Positions 8,680-16,894 of a DNA stretch of 48,666 nt are shown here, piece after piece (within the stretch, counting starts at the first letter, position 1; each line of letters starts with the position of its first letter). This stretch comes from Granulicella sp. S156 (GTDB lineage Bacteria; Acidobacteriota; Terriglobia; Terriglobales; Acidobacteriaceae). Both the position numbers and the translations under genes were made by a program. The stretch spans positions 540,162 through 588,827 of the forward strand of contig NZ_LMUH01000005.1 of assembly GCF_009766105.1 (NCBI RefSeq), in the 5' to 3' direction. The notes beneath the pieces were generated by a model, which was not told the origin of the DNA, made no database searches, and saw only the letters and a program-made list of their open reading frames with translations.

Positions 8680-9207
8680 ATGATTGATCTGGTCGATTAC
8701 AAGATACTGGCCCATACTTCGCGACTGCTCGTCGTGGAAACTCCCACTTCGTACCAGTATCTGGCAATGATCTACCTGTTCCTTGTTCCCGTGCTCGCCG
8801 GTGGCGCCCTCTTTCTTTATTTCCGCGGGATCAACAGTCCCTCCGTCTCGCAGCGCCTTCGCCTCTTCATTTGCGTCGGCGTACCTGTCTTGTGTCTGCT
8901 TCCCGGCCTGGTGCTGGCGGATGTGACTCACCGCATGACACTCTCACGAGACACTGGCTCCGGTGTCTTCGTGACGCGGCTTGTCGGCCTTACCCTTCAT
9001 ACGCGAACAGTGAAGTTGTCGGACATCGATAGTTGCGTTGTGGCGTATGACCGCGGTGTCCCTGTCCTTAGACTCGTGCTCACCAATGGCCTCACAATGC
9101 GGCCGCTTGCCTTCGGTTCCGACCCAACTGTCGGAATCCAGCAAGTGCAATCCGTGATTTCGAAGTTTCTTGCGCAGGAATCAGAGACATCTCAGGAGTC
9201 CCCTTAG
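8680..9207 (+). CDS. Hypothetical two-span membrane protein
   Basis: I do not recognise this 175-residue protein. It has two hydrophobic segments (about residues 28-46 and 66-80) joined by a short loop. A beta-rich C-terminal domain of about 90 residues follows, containing VGLTLHTRTVKLSDIDSC and RLVLTNGLTMRPL. This layout resembles small PH-like membrane proteins, but no motif decides it. The ATG at 8680 has AGGTG 5 nt upstream. A possible 51-codon gene follows 6 bp later on the same strand. Confidence 0.65.
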   Translation: MIDLVDYKILAHTSRLLVVETPTSYQYLAMIYLFLVPVLAGGALFLYFRGINSPSVSQRLRLFICVGVPVLCLLPGLVLADVTHRMTLSRDTGSGVFVTRLVGLTLHTRTVKLSDIDSCVVAYDRGVPVLRLVLTNGLTMRPLAFGSDPTVGIQQVQSVISKFLAQESETSQESP

Positions 9208-9213
9208 AACTCG

Positions 9214-9369
9214 GTGACCAAGCAATATTCAACAGGCATCCGCGCCGCTGTAATGATCGTGGCAACAGCGATCCTGTGCTCTCTGACTCAACCCGAAGAT
9301 CCCTTTGCAGGCTGGACCAAATCTATGGACTCCAACATACTTTCAAATACGTCCCGGCATCTAATCTAA
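9214..9369 (+). CDS. Possible small exported peptide, 51 residues
   Basis: A GTG-initiated frame directly after the two-span membrane protein gene. It has a short basic N-terminus, a hydrophobic stretch (VMIVATAILCSL) and a polar tail (EDPFAGWTKSMDSN), the outline of a signal peptide plus short mature part. The only Shine-Dalgarno-like sequence (AGGAG at 9194-9198) is 15 nt from the GTG, so translation is doubtful. It may be the broken remnant of a longer gene. No family recognised. Confidence 0.25.
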   Translation: MTKQYSTGIRAAVMIVATAILCSLTQPEDPFAGWTKSMDSNILSNTSRHLI

Positions 9370-9421
9370 GGAGTTTTGCACCCCAGCATCTCCTTTGACG
9401 CGGCAGGCCCTCGTTAAAGAA

Positions 9422-9449
9422 AACTGCGGTAGCCGAGGCTACCGCAGTT
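9422..9449 (-). terminator. Rho-independent terminator of the Pit transporter gene
   Basis: A perfect 12-bp stem, AACTGCGGTAGC / GCTACCGCAGTT, closes a 4-nt loop. Read on the minus strand it is followed by TTCTTT and begins 17 bp after the transporter stop codon, as expected for an intrinsic terminator. Confidence 0.85.
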
Positions 9450-9466
9450 CGCGATTGCAGCTGAGA

Positions 9467-11095
9467 TTAGCCAGCGATCTTGTTGAACAGGAAGAAGAGG
9501 CAACCCGAGAGTGTCGCTGCTGCGGGAAGGGTAAAGACCCAGGCAAGGGCGATGTCGCGAACCGTCGACATCTGCAGGCCGCTGCCGCTGGATGCCATCG
9601 TTCCGGCGATGCCGGAGCTAAGCACATGAGTTGTGCTTACCGGTGCCCCGTAGGTGTCGGCAAGCCAAATGGTGATCATGGCGGTAATCTCAGCGGCAGC
9701 GCCCTGTGCGTAAGTCAGGTGCGTCTTGCCGATCTTCTCGCCGACGGTGACGACGATGCGCTTCCAGCCGATCATGGTGCCGAGGCCGAGGGCCAGAGCG
9801 ACGGCAACCTTCACCCAGGTCGGAATGAACTTGGTCGACTTGTCGAGGAACTTCTTATAGTTGGCGAGGACCGCAGTGTCGCCGGCCGAGAGCTTGGGGC
9901 CGAACTTGGGCAGCAGGGTGAGGGTCGCGCTGGTCAAGTACATCTGGTTGCGGACGTTGGCCTGCATCTCGGCGGGTACGTTGCTGAGCGAACCGTAGCC
10001 GGTGGCTTCGTTGCGGATGTCGGTGACCATCTGCTCGAGGGCGAGCGTGGTCTCCGGCTGATACTTGTGATCGGTGACAAAGCGCTCGAGTTCGGCCTGT
10101 GCGTCGCCAACAACGGCGTTGGGGTCTTCGTAGTTGTGGAGCGCGCCGGCTACCTGGGTGGAGACAGCGGCGAAGGTTTGTACTTCGCCCTTGCCGACGG
10201 TGTGGTTGAGCGCGTAGGCCGTGGGAACGGTGCCGACGAGGATGAGCATGATGAGGCCCATGCCCTTCTGGCCGTCGTTGGATCCGTGGAAGTAGCTGAC
10301 GCCGCCGCAGGTGAGGATGAGCAGTGCGCGGATGTAGAACGGTGGCGGCGCGGTGCCTTCAGGCGCCTTGTAGAGGCGCGGATCGCGGGCGACCAGCTTG
10401 AAGAGGAAGAAGAGCGCGGCGGCCATGGCAAAGCCGACGAGCGGAGAGACCAGCAGAGCCTTGAAGACCTTGGTGACCTGATCCATATCCACGCCGCTGA
10501 CGCCGGACCGGCCATGAATGAGCTGGTTGGCAACGCCGACGCCGATGACCGATCCGATCATGGTGTGTGAGCTGGAGGCGGGCAAGCCTCTCCACCAGGT
10601 GGCGAGGTTCCAGAGGATGGCTGCAACCAGCAGGGCGAAGACCATCGCAAAGCCCGAGCCCTTGCTGACCTTCAGAATCAGTTCAACGGGCAGCAGTTGA
10701 ACGATGGCATAGGCCACGGTGCCTGAGCTCAGAAGTACACCGATGAAGTTGAGGATGCCGGAGTAGACCACGGCGATGTGAGGCTCTAGCGAGTGCGTGT
10801 AGATGCAGGTGGCGACGGCGTTCGCTGTGTCGTGGAAGCCGTTGACGAACTCAAAGCCAAGCGCGATGAAGAGCGCGATACCCAACAGGATGAACGGAAA
10901 TACTGACGCGGAGTGGACGACCGAAAGGTCCGAGCTCAAATGCGTTCCGATGTAGATCAAGCCTGCGACCAGCATGATGCCGAAGATGATTGCGCCCCAC
11001 TTTCCGGGGGACGACTTCGACAGTTTGGCATCGAGCATGGAGCCTTGCGCGGAGCTTGAGGCTAGAACGGAAGCTTCGGATACGGGAGTTGCCAT
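9467..11095 (-). CDS. pit: Inorganic phosphate transporter, Pit family
   Basis: A 542-residue inner-membrane symporter that takes up phosphate as a metal-phosphate complex with protons. Both Pit half signatures are present: FVNGFHDTANAVAT in the N-terminal half, and GSNDGQKGMG before the central loop. The C-terminal half contains TYAQGAAAEITA and PVSTTHVLSSGIAGTM. A hydrophilic insertion of about 110 residues separates the halves, as in Escherichia coli PitA. The start at 11095 begins MATPVSEAS and has AAGGCG upstream; longer frames upstream lack a good start. No PhoU-like partner is adjacent. A strong terminator follows at 9422-9449. Confidence 0.95.
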   Translation of the reverse strand: MATPVSEASVLASSSAQGSMLDAKLSKSSPGKWGAIIFGIMLVAGLIYIGTHLSSDLSVVHSASVFPFILLGIALFIALGFEFVNGFHDTANAVATCIYTHSLEPHIAVVYSGILNFIGVLLSSGTVAYAIVQLLPVELILKVSKGSGFAMVFALLVAAILWNLATWWRGLPASSSHTMIGSVIGVGVANQLIHGRSGVSGVDMDQVTKVFKALLVSPLVGFAMAAALFFLFKLVARDPRLYKAPEGTAPPPFYIRALLILTCGGVSYFHGSNDGQKGMGLIMLILVGTVPTAYALNHTVGKGEVQTFAAVSTQVAGALHNYEDPNAVVGDAQAELERFVTDHKYQPETTLALEQMVTDIRNEATGYGSLSNVPAEMQANVRNQMYLTSATLTLLPKFGPKLSAGDTAVLANYKKFLDKSTKFIPTWVKVAVALALGLGTMIGWKRIVVTVGEKIGKTHLTYAQGAAAEITAMITIWLADTYGAPVSTTHVLSSGIAGTMASSGSGLQMSTVRDIALAWVFTLPAAATLSGCLFFLFNKIAG

Positions 11096-11277
11096 GTTGG
11101 GTCGCCTTGCGAAGTTCTGTCGAGGATAGATGCTAGTTGTCTCCAGCCTAGACCGCCGATTGGGCCTATAAATGAAAACCACGTTAACTTTTGATGAGTG
11201 GATGAGCTTACCAGTGAGTGTGGAAATCGCGTCCGGATAGGGGGCGGCATCTCAGTTCGGGAGTGCAGGGGGGTGCG

Positions 11278-11784
11278 ATGGCCGAATTGAAGGTCAAAAG
11301 AGGAGACATTACCAAGCTTCAAGTGGACGCTATCGTCAATGCTGCCAACAGTTCGCTGCTTGGTGGAGGGGGTGTGGACGGGGCGATCCACCGTGCGGCG
11401 GGTCCGGATCTGGTGGAGGCCTGCCGAAGGCTGCATGGCTGCAAGACCGGAGATGCGAAGGCGACGCCGGGGTTTCGGCTGCCGGCCAGATGGGTTTTCC
11501 ACGCAGTAGGGCCGGTTTGGAACGGCGGCGGCCTGGGCGAGCCGGAGAAGCTGGCCAGCTGCTATCGGCGGTGTCTTGAACTGGCCCGAGAGCATGGTGT
11601 GCGGACGATGGCGTTCCCGGCGATCTCGACTGGGATCTATCGGTATCCGAAAGAGCTGGCCGCGGATATTGCCGTGCGGGTGTGTCGGGAGCTGGCAGAG
11701 GCGTGCGGTGTGGAGAGGGTAGAGTTTTGTTGCTTTGGCGAGGAGATGGCTGAGGTGTATGAGCGGGTGTTGGGTGGGATTTAA
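11278..11784 (+). CDS. Macrodomain protein (O-acetyl-ADP-ribose deacetylase type)
   Basis: A 168-residue stand-alone macrodomain of the YmdB/MacroD class, which binds ADP-ribose and removes ADP-ribose or O-acetyl-ADP-ribose modifications in the cytoplasm. The ADP-ribose-binding segments are [27 protein letters not shown] (split by the catalytic Asn and Asp positions) and [13 protein letters not shown]. The ATG at 11278 is preferred over an upstream frame because AGGGGGG lies just before it and the domain starts at once with [12 protein letters not shown]. It is transcribed divergently from the phosphate transporter. Confidence 0.93.
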   Translation: MAELKVKRGDITKLQVDAIVNAANSSLLGGGGVDGAIHRAAGPDLVEACRRLHGCKTGDAKATPGFRLPARWVFHAVGPVWNGGGLGEPEKLASCYRRCLELAREHGVRTMAFPAISTGIYRYPKELAADIAVRVCRELAEACGVERVEFCCFGEEMAEVYERVLGGI

Positions 11785-11835
11785 AGCATCTTCTCGGATA
11801 GTTTAGCGAGGTCTTCTTCGGATCTATTCCTACTT

Positions 11836-11993
11836 TGTCATCTCGACCGGAGCATGATGGTTTTATCGTCATGCGTAGCGGAGAGACCTGCAGCTTGCTC
11901 GTATCAGCACGATTGCCTATTCCAGCAAACTGCAGGTCTCTCCACTGCGGCGGCAAAGGACGCCTCCTCCGGTCGAGATGACAGATTTAGGGT
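11836..11993 (+). repeat. Palindromic interspersed repeat, copy 1
   Basis: A 158-bp imperfect palindrome. Its ends TGTCATCTCGACCGG / CCGGTCGAGATGACA match perfectly over 15 bp. The inner arms GGAGAGACCTGCAG (11880-11893) / CTGCAGGTCTCTCC (11930-11943) match over 14 bp. Each flank carries its own small hairpin: GCATGATGG/GTCATGC on the left and a GCGG/CCGC-type one on the right. A second copy lies in inverted orientation at 14208-14355. No coding capacity. Confidence 0.9.
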
Positions 11994-12039
11994 AGGTCAA
12001 AAAAAGCTTGCTTTTCATCGCACTCATCGTGAAGCCGCT

Positions 12040-13104
12040 TTAATTCCCTGGAATGTGGCTGTAGGTCGTATCCCAGTGCGCGAGGAGGTTGTGCAGCACC
12101 GTGCTGCCGCAGAGCCAGGCGGACTCCAAGGCGAGCTTGGTGCCGATGTAAGGCGCGGTGACTGACTCGACGGCATCGTGGCCGGGCCGCTGCATAGAGT
12201 AGTTGCTGCCTGTGCGCAGCACCATCACGCGGTTCGGGTCGACACGGTGCATGGGAGCGAGGCGTTCGATCGCGTTCATGAAGCCGGAGTCTTCCATCTC
12301 GGTCATCACGAAGGTGCCCTTGCCGCCGGTGTAGAGCTTGACCCAGTCCTCGGCGTACTGGGTCATGATCTTGCCGTGCCAGTAGTAGTCGGAGGCGAAG
12401 GTGTCGCCGATGAGGACGAAGGGCGGCCGCTGAGCGTTTGGATAACCGGTGAAGCCCTTGCGGAACTCCGCGACGGTGGGGTCATCGCCAAGGCTGAGGT
12501 CCTTGGTCTGAGCGAAGGCCCAGGCGGCGAGCTTAGGGTTCAGCGGGTAGAGATTCGAGTGCATCCACGTGGCTGCAGGCACAGTGGCTGGTTTCGGAGC
12601 GTGTGCTCCGTTGGGAAAGATGCCGTAGGGCCAGTCGGCGGGGGCCTCGCGCGGGTCGATCTCGCGGGCGACGTCGTTGACGACGTAGTTGGCCCAGGCG
12701 GCTGAGCCGATCGAAGCGCTGTTGGGGTCGACGCCCGCGATGCCGTTGATCAGGATGTAGGCGTGGCTGAGATCGAAGCGCGGATCGAGGCCCAGCGCCA
12801 TCATGGAGGCGCTGGAGTTTACCAGCGTCGTTCCGCTGACCATGCCGAGGATAGTGTGTTCGGGATTGGTGCGCAGCGGGTGCACGCCGCCGGGGAAGTC
12901 GATGACCTCGGTCAGGTGTTCGCGTTCGACCCAGAACTGAAATTCGCCGGGGAAGTCGCCGGTGTCGTTGCCGACCTCAAAGGTAGCGATGACGACGGCG
13001 CGAATCGGCCAGGGCTTGGCTTCAGATTTGGCCTGGGCCGCAGGAGTGAGAAGCATCGCAAAAAGAAAGAGGACAACCGAGACACGAAGGGCGTGTGCGC
13101 GCAA
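12040..13104 (-). CDS. Purine nucleoside permease family protein (NUP), exported
   Basis: 354 residues of the NUP family (purine nucleoside permease). Characteristic text is VVIATFEVGNDTGDFPGEFQFW, AYILINGIAGVDP, FVLIGDTFASDYYWHG, FVMTEMEDSGF and VLRTGSNYSMQRPG. The fold is that of nucleoside phosphorylases. A Sec signal occupies residues 1-25 (ending AQA), so the protein is periplasmic or membrane-associated. The start is a TTG at 13104, chosen because AGGAG lies 6 nt upstream and the signal peptide starts there. Together with the nucleoside-hydrolase-like gene at 5-6 kb it suggests nucleoside scavenging. Confidence 0.88.
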   Translation of the reverse strand: MRAHALRVSVVLFLFAMLLTPAAQAKSEAKPWPIRAVVIATFEVGNDTGDFPGEFQFWVEREHLTEVIDFPGGVHPLRTNPEHTILGMVSGTTLVNSSASMMALGLDPRFDLSHAYILINGIAGVDPNSASIGSAAWANYVVNDVAREIDPREAPADWPYGIFPNGAHAPKPATVPAATWMHSNLYPLNPKLAAWAFAQTKDLSLGDDPTVAEFRKGFTGYPNAQRPPFVLIGDTFASDYYWHGKIMTQYAEDWVKLYTGGKGTFVMTEMEDSGFMNAIERLAPMHRVDPNRVMVLRTGSNYSMQRPGHDAVESVTAPYIGTKLALESAWLCGSTVLHNLLAHWDTTYSHIPGN

Positions 13105-13263
13105 GCGGGGCTCCTGAGGGAGGGAATGGCGTTTATGTGTTCAGACTAATGCATTTGCTTTCTTGAAGGAGCCGCTAATCGATAGCCGGAGAAGAAAGGC
13201 TGGCATCGAGTGACGCCCGGAAAGCATCAGAAAGTGGCAACAGAGTGTTGCCTGGAGAAGACA

Positions 13264-14115
13264 ATGAGCACAGTGCAGAAGACGTTCAAGATTGGTGGCG
13301 ACCTGGAAGTGAACCGCCTCGGCTATGGGGCGATGCGGCTGACCGGCAAGGGTATCTGGGGTGAGCCTGTGGATGCGGAAGAGGCTAAGCGCGTTCTGAA
13401 GCGCGCGGTAGCGCTGGGTGTGAACTTCTTTGATACGGCTGATAGCTACGGGCCGGACGTAAGCGAACGCCTGATCGGTGAGGCCCTCTCCCCCTATGCC
13501 AAGGGCGTAGTGGTTGCGACCAAGGCCGGTTTGACCAGGCAGGGGCCCGACCAGTGGCTGCCTGTGGGGCGTCCCGAGTATCTGACGCAGCAGGTTGAGA
13601 TGAGCCTGCGTCGGCTGAAGACCGACACCATCGATCTATGGCAGTTGCATAGGATCGATGCGAAGGTGCCGGTAGAGGAGTCTCTGGGAGAGATTGCCAA
13701 GCTGCAGAAGGCAGGCAAGATTCGGCACATCGGCTTGAGCGAGGTGAAGCCGAAGGAGATTGAGCAGGCACGCAAGGTAGTCGAGATCGTCAGCGTGCAG
13801 AACATGTACAACGTCGGCGACAGGCAGCACGAGGACGTGCTCGAGTACTGCGAAAAAGAAGGCCTGGCTTTCATTCCGTGGTTCCCAGTGGCTGCCGGGA
13901 AGCTGGCTCAGCCAGGCGGCAAGCTGGATGAGTTGGCGAAGAAGCATGGAGCGACTGTGTCGCAGATCTCGCTGGCATGGCTGTTGCATCGCAGCCCGGT
14001 GATGCTGCCAATCCCTGGAACATCGTCGGTTGCGCACCTTGAAGAGAACCTGAAGGCTGCGGAGATCTCGCTGTCGGATGACGAGCTGAAAGAGATCGAG
14101 ACGGCGGCGAAGTAA
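13264..14115 (+). CDS. Aldo/keto reductase
   Basis: A 283-residue cytoplasmic NADPH-dependent oxidoreductase with a TIM-barrel fold. The catalytic tetrad is visible: Asp and Tyr in FDTADSYGP, Lys in VVVATKAGL and His in LWQLHRID. The cofactor-binding end has LPIPGTSSVAHLEENL. The ATG at 13264 has GGAGAAG 3 nt upstream and begins MSTVQKTFKIGG. It lies between the two inverted palindromic repeats, divergent from the permease gene. It is a paralogue of the reductase at 34105-34989. Substrate unknown. Confidence 0.93.
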   Translation: MSTVQKTFKIGGDLEVNRLGYGAMRLTGKGIWGEPVDAEEAKRVLKRAVALGVNFFDTADSYGPDVSERLIGEALSPYAKGVVVATKAGLTRQGPDQWLPVGRPEYLTQQVEMSLRRLKTDTIDLWQLHRIDAKVPVEESLGEIAKLQKAGKIRHIGLSEVKPKEIEQARKVVEIVSVQNMYNVGDRQHEDVLEYCEKEGLAFIPWFPVAAGKLAQPGGKLDELAKKHGATVSQISLAWLLHRSPVMLPIPGTSSVAHLEENLKAAEISLSDDELKEIETAAK

Positions 14116-14207
14116 TCTAAGGCTCGTTGAGATGCGATGTGTATGGGCCGCGGTAAACGTGGCCTATGCACTTCGCAAGATTTTTGATTTAGATCCCACA
14201 CATACTG

Positions 14208-14355
14208 TGTCATCTCGACCGAAGGCGGCGTTCTTTGCCGCCGTAGTGGAGAGACCTGCAGCTTGTTCGTACCGGCACTATCGCCTGCGCGGACAAGCTG
14301 CAGGTCTCTCCACTACGCATGACGATAAAACCATCATGCTCCGGTCGAGATGACA
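14208..14355 (-). repeat. Palindromic interspersed repeat, copy 2 (inverted)
   Basis: 148 bp matching the reverse complement of the element at 11836-11993 along its whole length, with differences mainly in the central loop. The ends TGTCATCTCGACC / GGTCGAGATGACA and the inner arms GGAGAGACCTGCAG / CTGCAGGTCTCTCC are retained. The segment ACTACGCATGACGATAAAA is almost identical in both copies. The remainder of the 372-bp gap (14116-14487) holds nothing else that I recognise except the promoter region of the following GH13 gene. Confidence 0.9.
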
Positions 14356-14487
14356 GTTCTGTGGTGGTTCATCTACACACCACACCTGCGGTAGTTCATT
14401 CCTACAACACACTATTCGTGAAAATGCTCTAAGGTATCGGCAACTATTTCCTTCGCATGGTAAGGTTTCCTTCTAACAGGGACCTTC

Positions 14488-16302
14488 ATGGAAATGCGAC
14501 ACCTTCTGCTTCGAACACGAAATCTCCTTCCTCTTCTTATCGCTCCGATGCTGTTCTGCGGATCCATCTCCGCACAAACACCCACCGCTGATGCCGGTGC
14601 TGTGAAGGCTGCTGCCACGCCTTCGAGTGACGAGACGTGGTGGAAACATGCTGTGATCTATGAGATCTATCCGCGGTCGTTTCAGGATTCCAATGGCGAT
14701 GGTATCGGCGACCTGAACGGCATTACGCAGCGGCTGGATTATCTGCAGAAGCTTGGCATCGACGCGATCTGGATCTCTCCGATGTACCCATCGCCGCAGG
14801 TGGACTTTGGCTACGACATCTCGAACTACGAGAACGTCGACCCGCAGTACGGCACGCTGGCCGACTTCGATCACCTGGTGGCTGAGGCGAAGAAGCGCAA
14901 TATTCGCATCGTGCTCGATATGGTGCTGAACCATACTTCGGACAAGCATCCGTGGTTCATCGAGTCGGCGAGTTCGCGTGGCAATCCGAAGCATGACTGG
15001 TATGTGTGGAATGACGGCGTACCGGGCACAGGCAAGAACGCGCACGAAGGACTGCACGGCAGTGTTGTGCCGCCGAATAACTGGATTTCAGGATTTGGTG
15101 GCTCAGCGTGGGAGTGGGTCCCGCAGGTCAAACAGTTCTACTATCACAACTTTTATAAGCAGCAGCCGGATTTGAACTGGCGCAATCCTCAGGTGGAGAA
15201 AGCCATGTTTGCATCTATGCAGTTCTGGCTTGATCGCGGCGTTGCGGGCTATCGTCTGGATGCGATTCCTTCCCTTTTTGAAGACCCGCAGTTGCGCAAC
15301 AACCCGGAGACCGGGGGCACCAACGCGCAGGGCGACCCGAATGTGGAGTCCCTCTATACCGATAACCTGCCGGAGGTGCATGGGACGATTCGCCGCATGC
15401 GCGCGATGGTGGCGAAGTATCCTGGCAATCGCGTGCTGATTGGGGAGACCTATCTGCCGAACACCGCCGAACTCGACAAATGGTATGGCGGCGCGGCTCA
15501 CAATGAGTTGCAACTGCCAATGGATATGATCGTCGGGTTTTCCGATAAGTTAAGCGCTTCGAACTTTCGTGATCGGATTGAAGAGGTCGAAACACAGGTG
15601 CACGGTTCACAGCCGTTGCTGGTCTTCGACAACCACGATAATGCGCGCAGCTGGGACCGCTACGGTGATGGCGTGCACAACGTGCAGATCGCCAAGCTGC
15701 TGGCGACGATGCTGTTTACCTCTCGCTCGACGGCGCTGATGTACTACGGCGAAGAGCTGGGCATGGTCACCTCAACGCCAACGCGCGTAGAGGACGTAAA
15801 GGACCCCATTGGCATTACCGGCTGGCCCAAGGAAAAGGGCCGTGACGGTGAACGCACTCCTATGCAGTGGAATGGTTCTACGGACGCCGGTTTCAGCACA
15901 GCTTCTACGACATGGCTGCCTGTGGCTTCGAACTACAGGACGATCAATGTGGAGGCCGAGGGCTCCGATCCCAACTCGCTGTTGAACTGGCACAAGGAAC
16001 TGATTCGTCTGCGGCGCGATCTTCCCGCGCTGCACGACGGCGGTGTTGTGATGCTCGACCGCGCGAATGAGAACGTGCTGTCTTATGTGCGTACAGCGCC
16101 TGCAGGTGCGACCGCTGTCGTGGTGATGTTGAATATGTCGGCGCAGCCACAGACCGTCTCGCTTGACCTTTCGGAAGCAGGCGTGAAAGGCAACCGAGTA
16201 AAGACGATTCTGACGGATGAACCTTCGCTCAAGGGTGCGTCGTCGTTGACGAACGTCACGCTGCCGCCGTTCAGTTCGTGGGTTGGGTCGGTGGAGAGGT
16301 AG
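14488..16302 (+). CDS. Secreted GH13 alpha-glucosidase / oligo-1,6-glucosidase-like
   Basis: A 604-residue exported alpha-glucosidase of glycoside hydrolase family 13, releasing glucose from short alpha-glucans. A Sec signal covers residues 1-30 (ending SISAQ). Conserved regions are in order: DMVLNHT (about 144-150), GYRLDAI with nucleophile D258, LIGETY with acid/base E320, and FDNHDNAR with D384. QPDLNW before region II is typical of the oligo-1,6-glucosidase / alpha-glucosidase subfamilies. The C-terminal part from about residue 510 is the small beta domain. ATGs at 14488 and 14494 are both possible. It stands alone, 9 bp before the DUF4160 gene. Confidence 0.93.
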   Translation: MEMRHLLLRTRNLLPLLIAPMLFCGSISAQTPTADAGAVKAAATPSSDETWWKHAVIYEIYPRSFQDSNGDGIGDLNGITQRLDYLQKLGIDAIWISPMYPSPQVDFGYDISNYENVDPQYGTLADFDHLVAEAKKRNIRIVLDMVLNHTSDKHPWFIESASSRGNPKHDWYVWNDGVPGTGKNAHEGLHGSVVPPNNWISGFGGSAWEWVPQVKQFYYHNFYKQQPDLNWRNPQVEKAMFASMQFWLDRGVAGYRLDAIPSLFEDPQLRNNPETGGTNAQGDPNVESLYTDNLPEVHGTIRRMRAMVAKYPGNRVLIGETYLPNTAELDKWYGGAAHNELQLPMDMIVGFSDKLSASNFRDRIEEVETQVHGSQPLLVFDNHDNARSWDRYGDGVHNVQIAKLLATMLFTSRSTALMYYGEELGMVTSTPTRVEDVKDPIGITGWPKEKGRDGERTPMQWNGSTDAGFSTASTTWLPVASNYRTINVEAEGSDPNSLLNWHKELIRLRRDLPALHDGGVVMLDRANENVLSYVRTAPAGATAVVVMLNMSAQPQTVSLDLSEAGVKGNRVKTILTDEPSLKGASSLTNVTLPPFSSWVGSVER

Positions 16303-16311
16303 ACAGGGCAC

Positions 16312-16569
16312 GTGCCGACTATTTTGAGATTTCGCGGTTTTAGCGTCATGATCTTCACAGACGATCACGAACCGGCGCATGTACACGCTCGTGGGAGGGG
16401 CGTGCAGGCCGTTTTTCTTTTGAATTGTAGCGGTGGCCCAGTTGTCCTTCAAAGAAGCGAAGGAACGACAGCTGCCGAAGAGACCGCACTGGCTCGATTT
16501 ATTACTGAAAATAGAGCTATTCTGTGTGGAGCATGGGAGGAGTTGCATGGTCACACAGGAAGAGCATGA
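16312..16569 (+). CDS. DUF4160 protein, possible toxin-antitoxin-like partner
   Basis: An 85-residue protein of the DUF4160 family. Recognisable text is PTILRFRGFSVMIFTDDHEP followed by AHVHARG, then GPVVLQRSEG and ENRAILCGAWEELHG near the C-terminus. The family has no proven activity; it is often found next to DUF2442 or small DNA-binding proteins, which has led to its listing among toxin-antitoxin-like pairs. The start is GTG at 16312 with AGGG 4 nt upstream. Its last 23 bp overlap the DUF2442 gene in another frame, indicating translational coupling. Confidence 0.85.
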   Translation: MPTILRFRGFSVMIFTDDHEPAHVHARGRGVQAVFLLNCSGGPVVLQRSEGTTAAEETALARFITENRAILCGAWEELHGHTGRA

Positions 16570-16894
16570 TCTTGCGGCAGAGCGCGGTCGCAAGATCAAA
16601 GAGAGCGGTCTTTACGCAGTCGCTGCTCGCTTTGATGCTGCGACTGGGCTGATGCATGTCACCTTGAAGAAGGGCTTCACTGTTTCCTTCCCGAAAGAGC
16701 GTTCGCAGGTAATGGCGAACGCGACTAACGAGGACTTGAGTGAGGTAGAGGTTTCAGGAGCAGGCTGGTATGTCATCTTCCCTAAGCTCGACGACGGCTT
16801 CACCGTTGAAGGCATGCTGGCGGGTCGCTTTGGCAATGATCACTGGGAACGTGAATGGGCCGAAAAGCATCCTGGCCATGTACTGGCAGCCTGA
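16547..16894 (+). CDS. DUF2442 protein, partner of DUF4160
   Basis: 115 residues. The C-terminal 85 match DUF2442 (HVTLKKGFTVSFPKER, then LSEVEVSGAGWYVIFPKLDDGFTVEGML), a small fold often paired with DUF4160. The N-terminal 30 residues are helical and charged. The ATG at 16547 is chosen because GGAGG lies 5 nt upstream; the frame can be extended to 16433, but that part only shadows the DUF4160 gene. The TGA stop directly abuts the stop of scpA on the other strand. Confidence 0.85.
   Translation: MVTQEEHDLAAERGRKIKESGLYAVAARFDAATGLMHVTLKKGFTVSFPKERSQVMANATNEDLSEVEVSGAGWYVIFPKLDDGFTVEGMLAGRFGNDHWEREWAEKHPGHVLAA

Noticed and set aside
9395..10570. 391-residue open frame on the plus strand
   Set aside because: Antisense to the Pit transporter gene; Gly/Glu/Arg-biased translation without family text, typical of GC-rich shadow frames.
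11836..14355. Composite transposon bounded by the two inverted repeats
   Set aside because: No transposase gene and no target-site duplication; kept only as a repeat pair.
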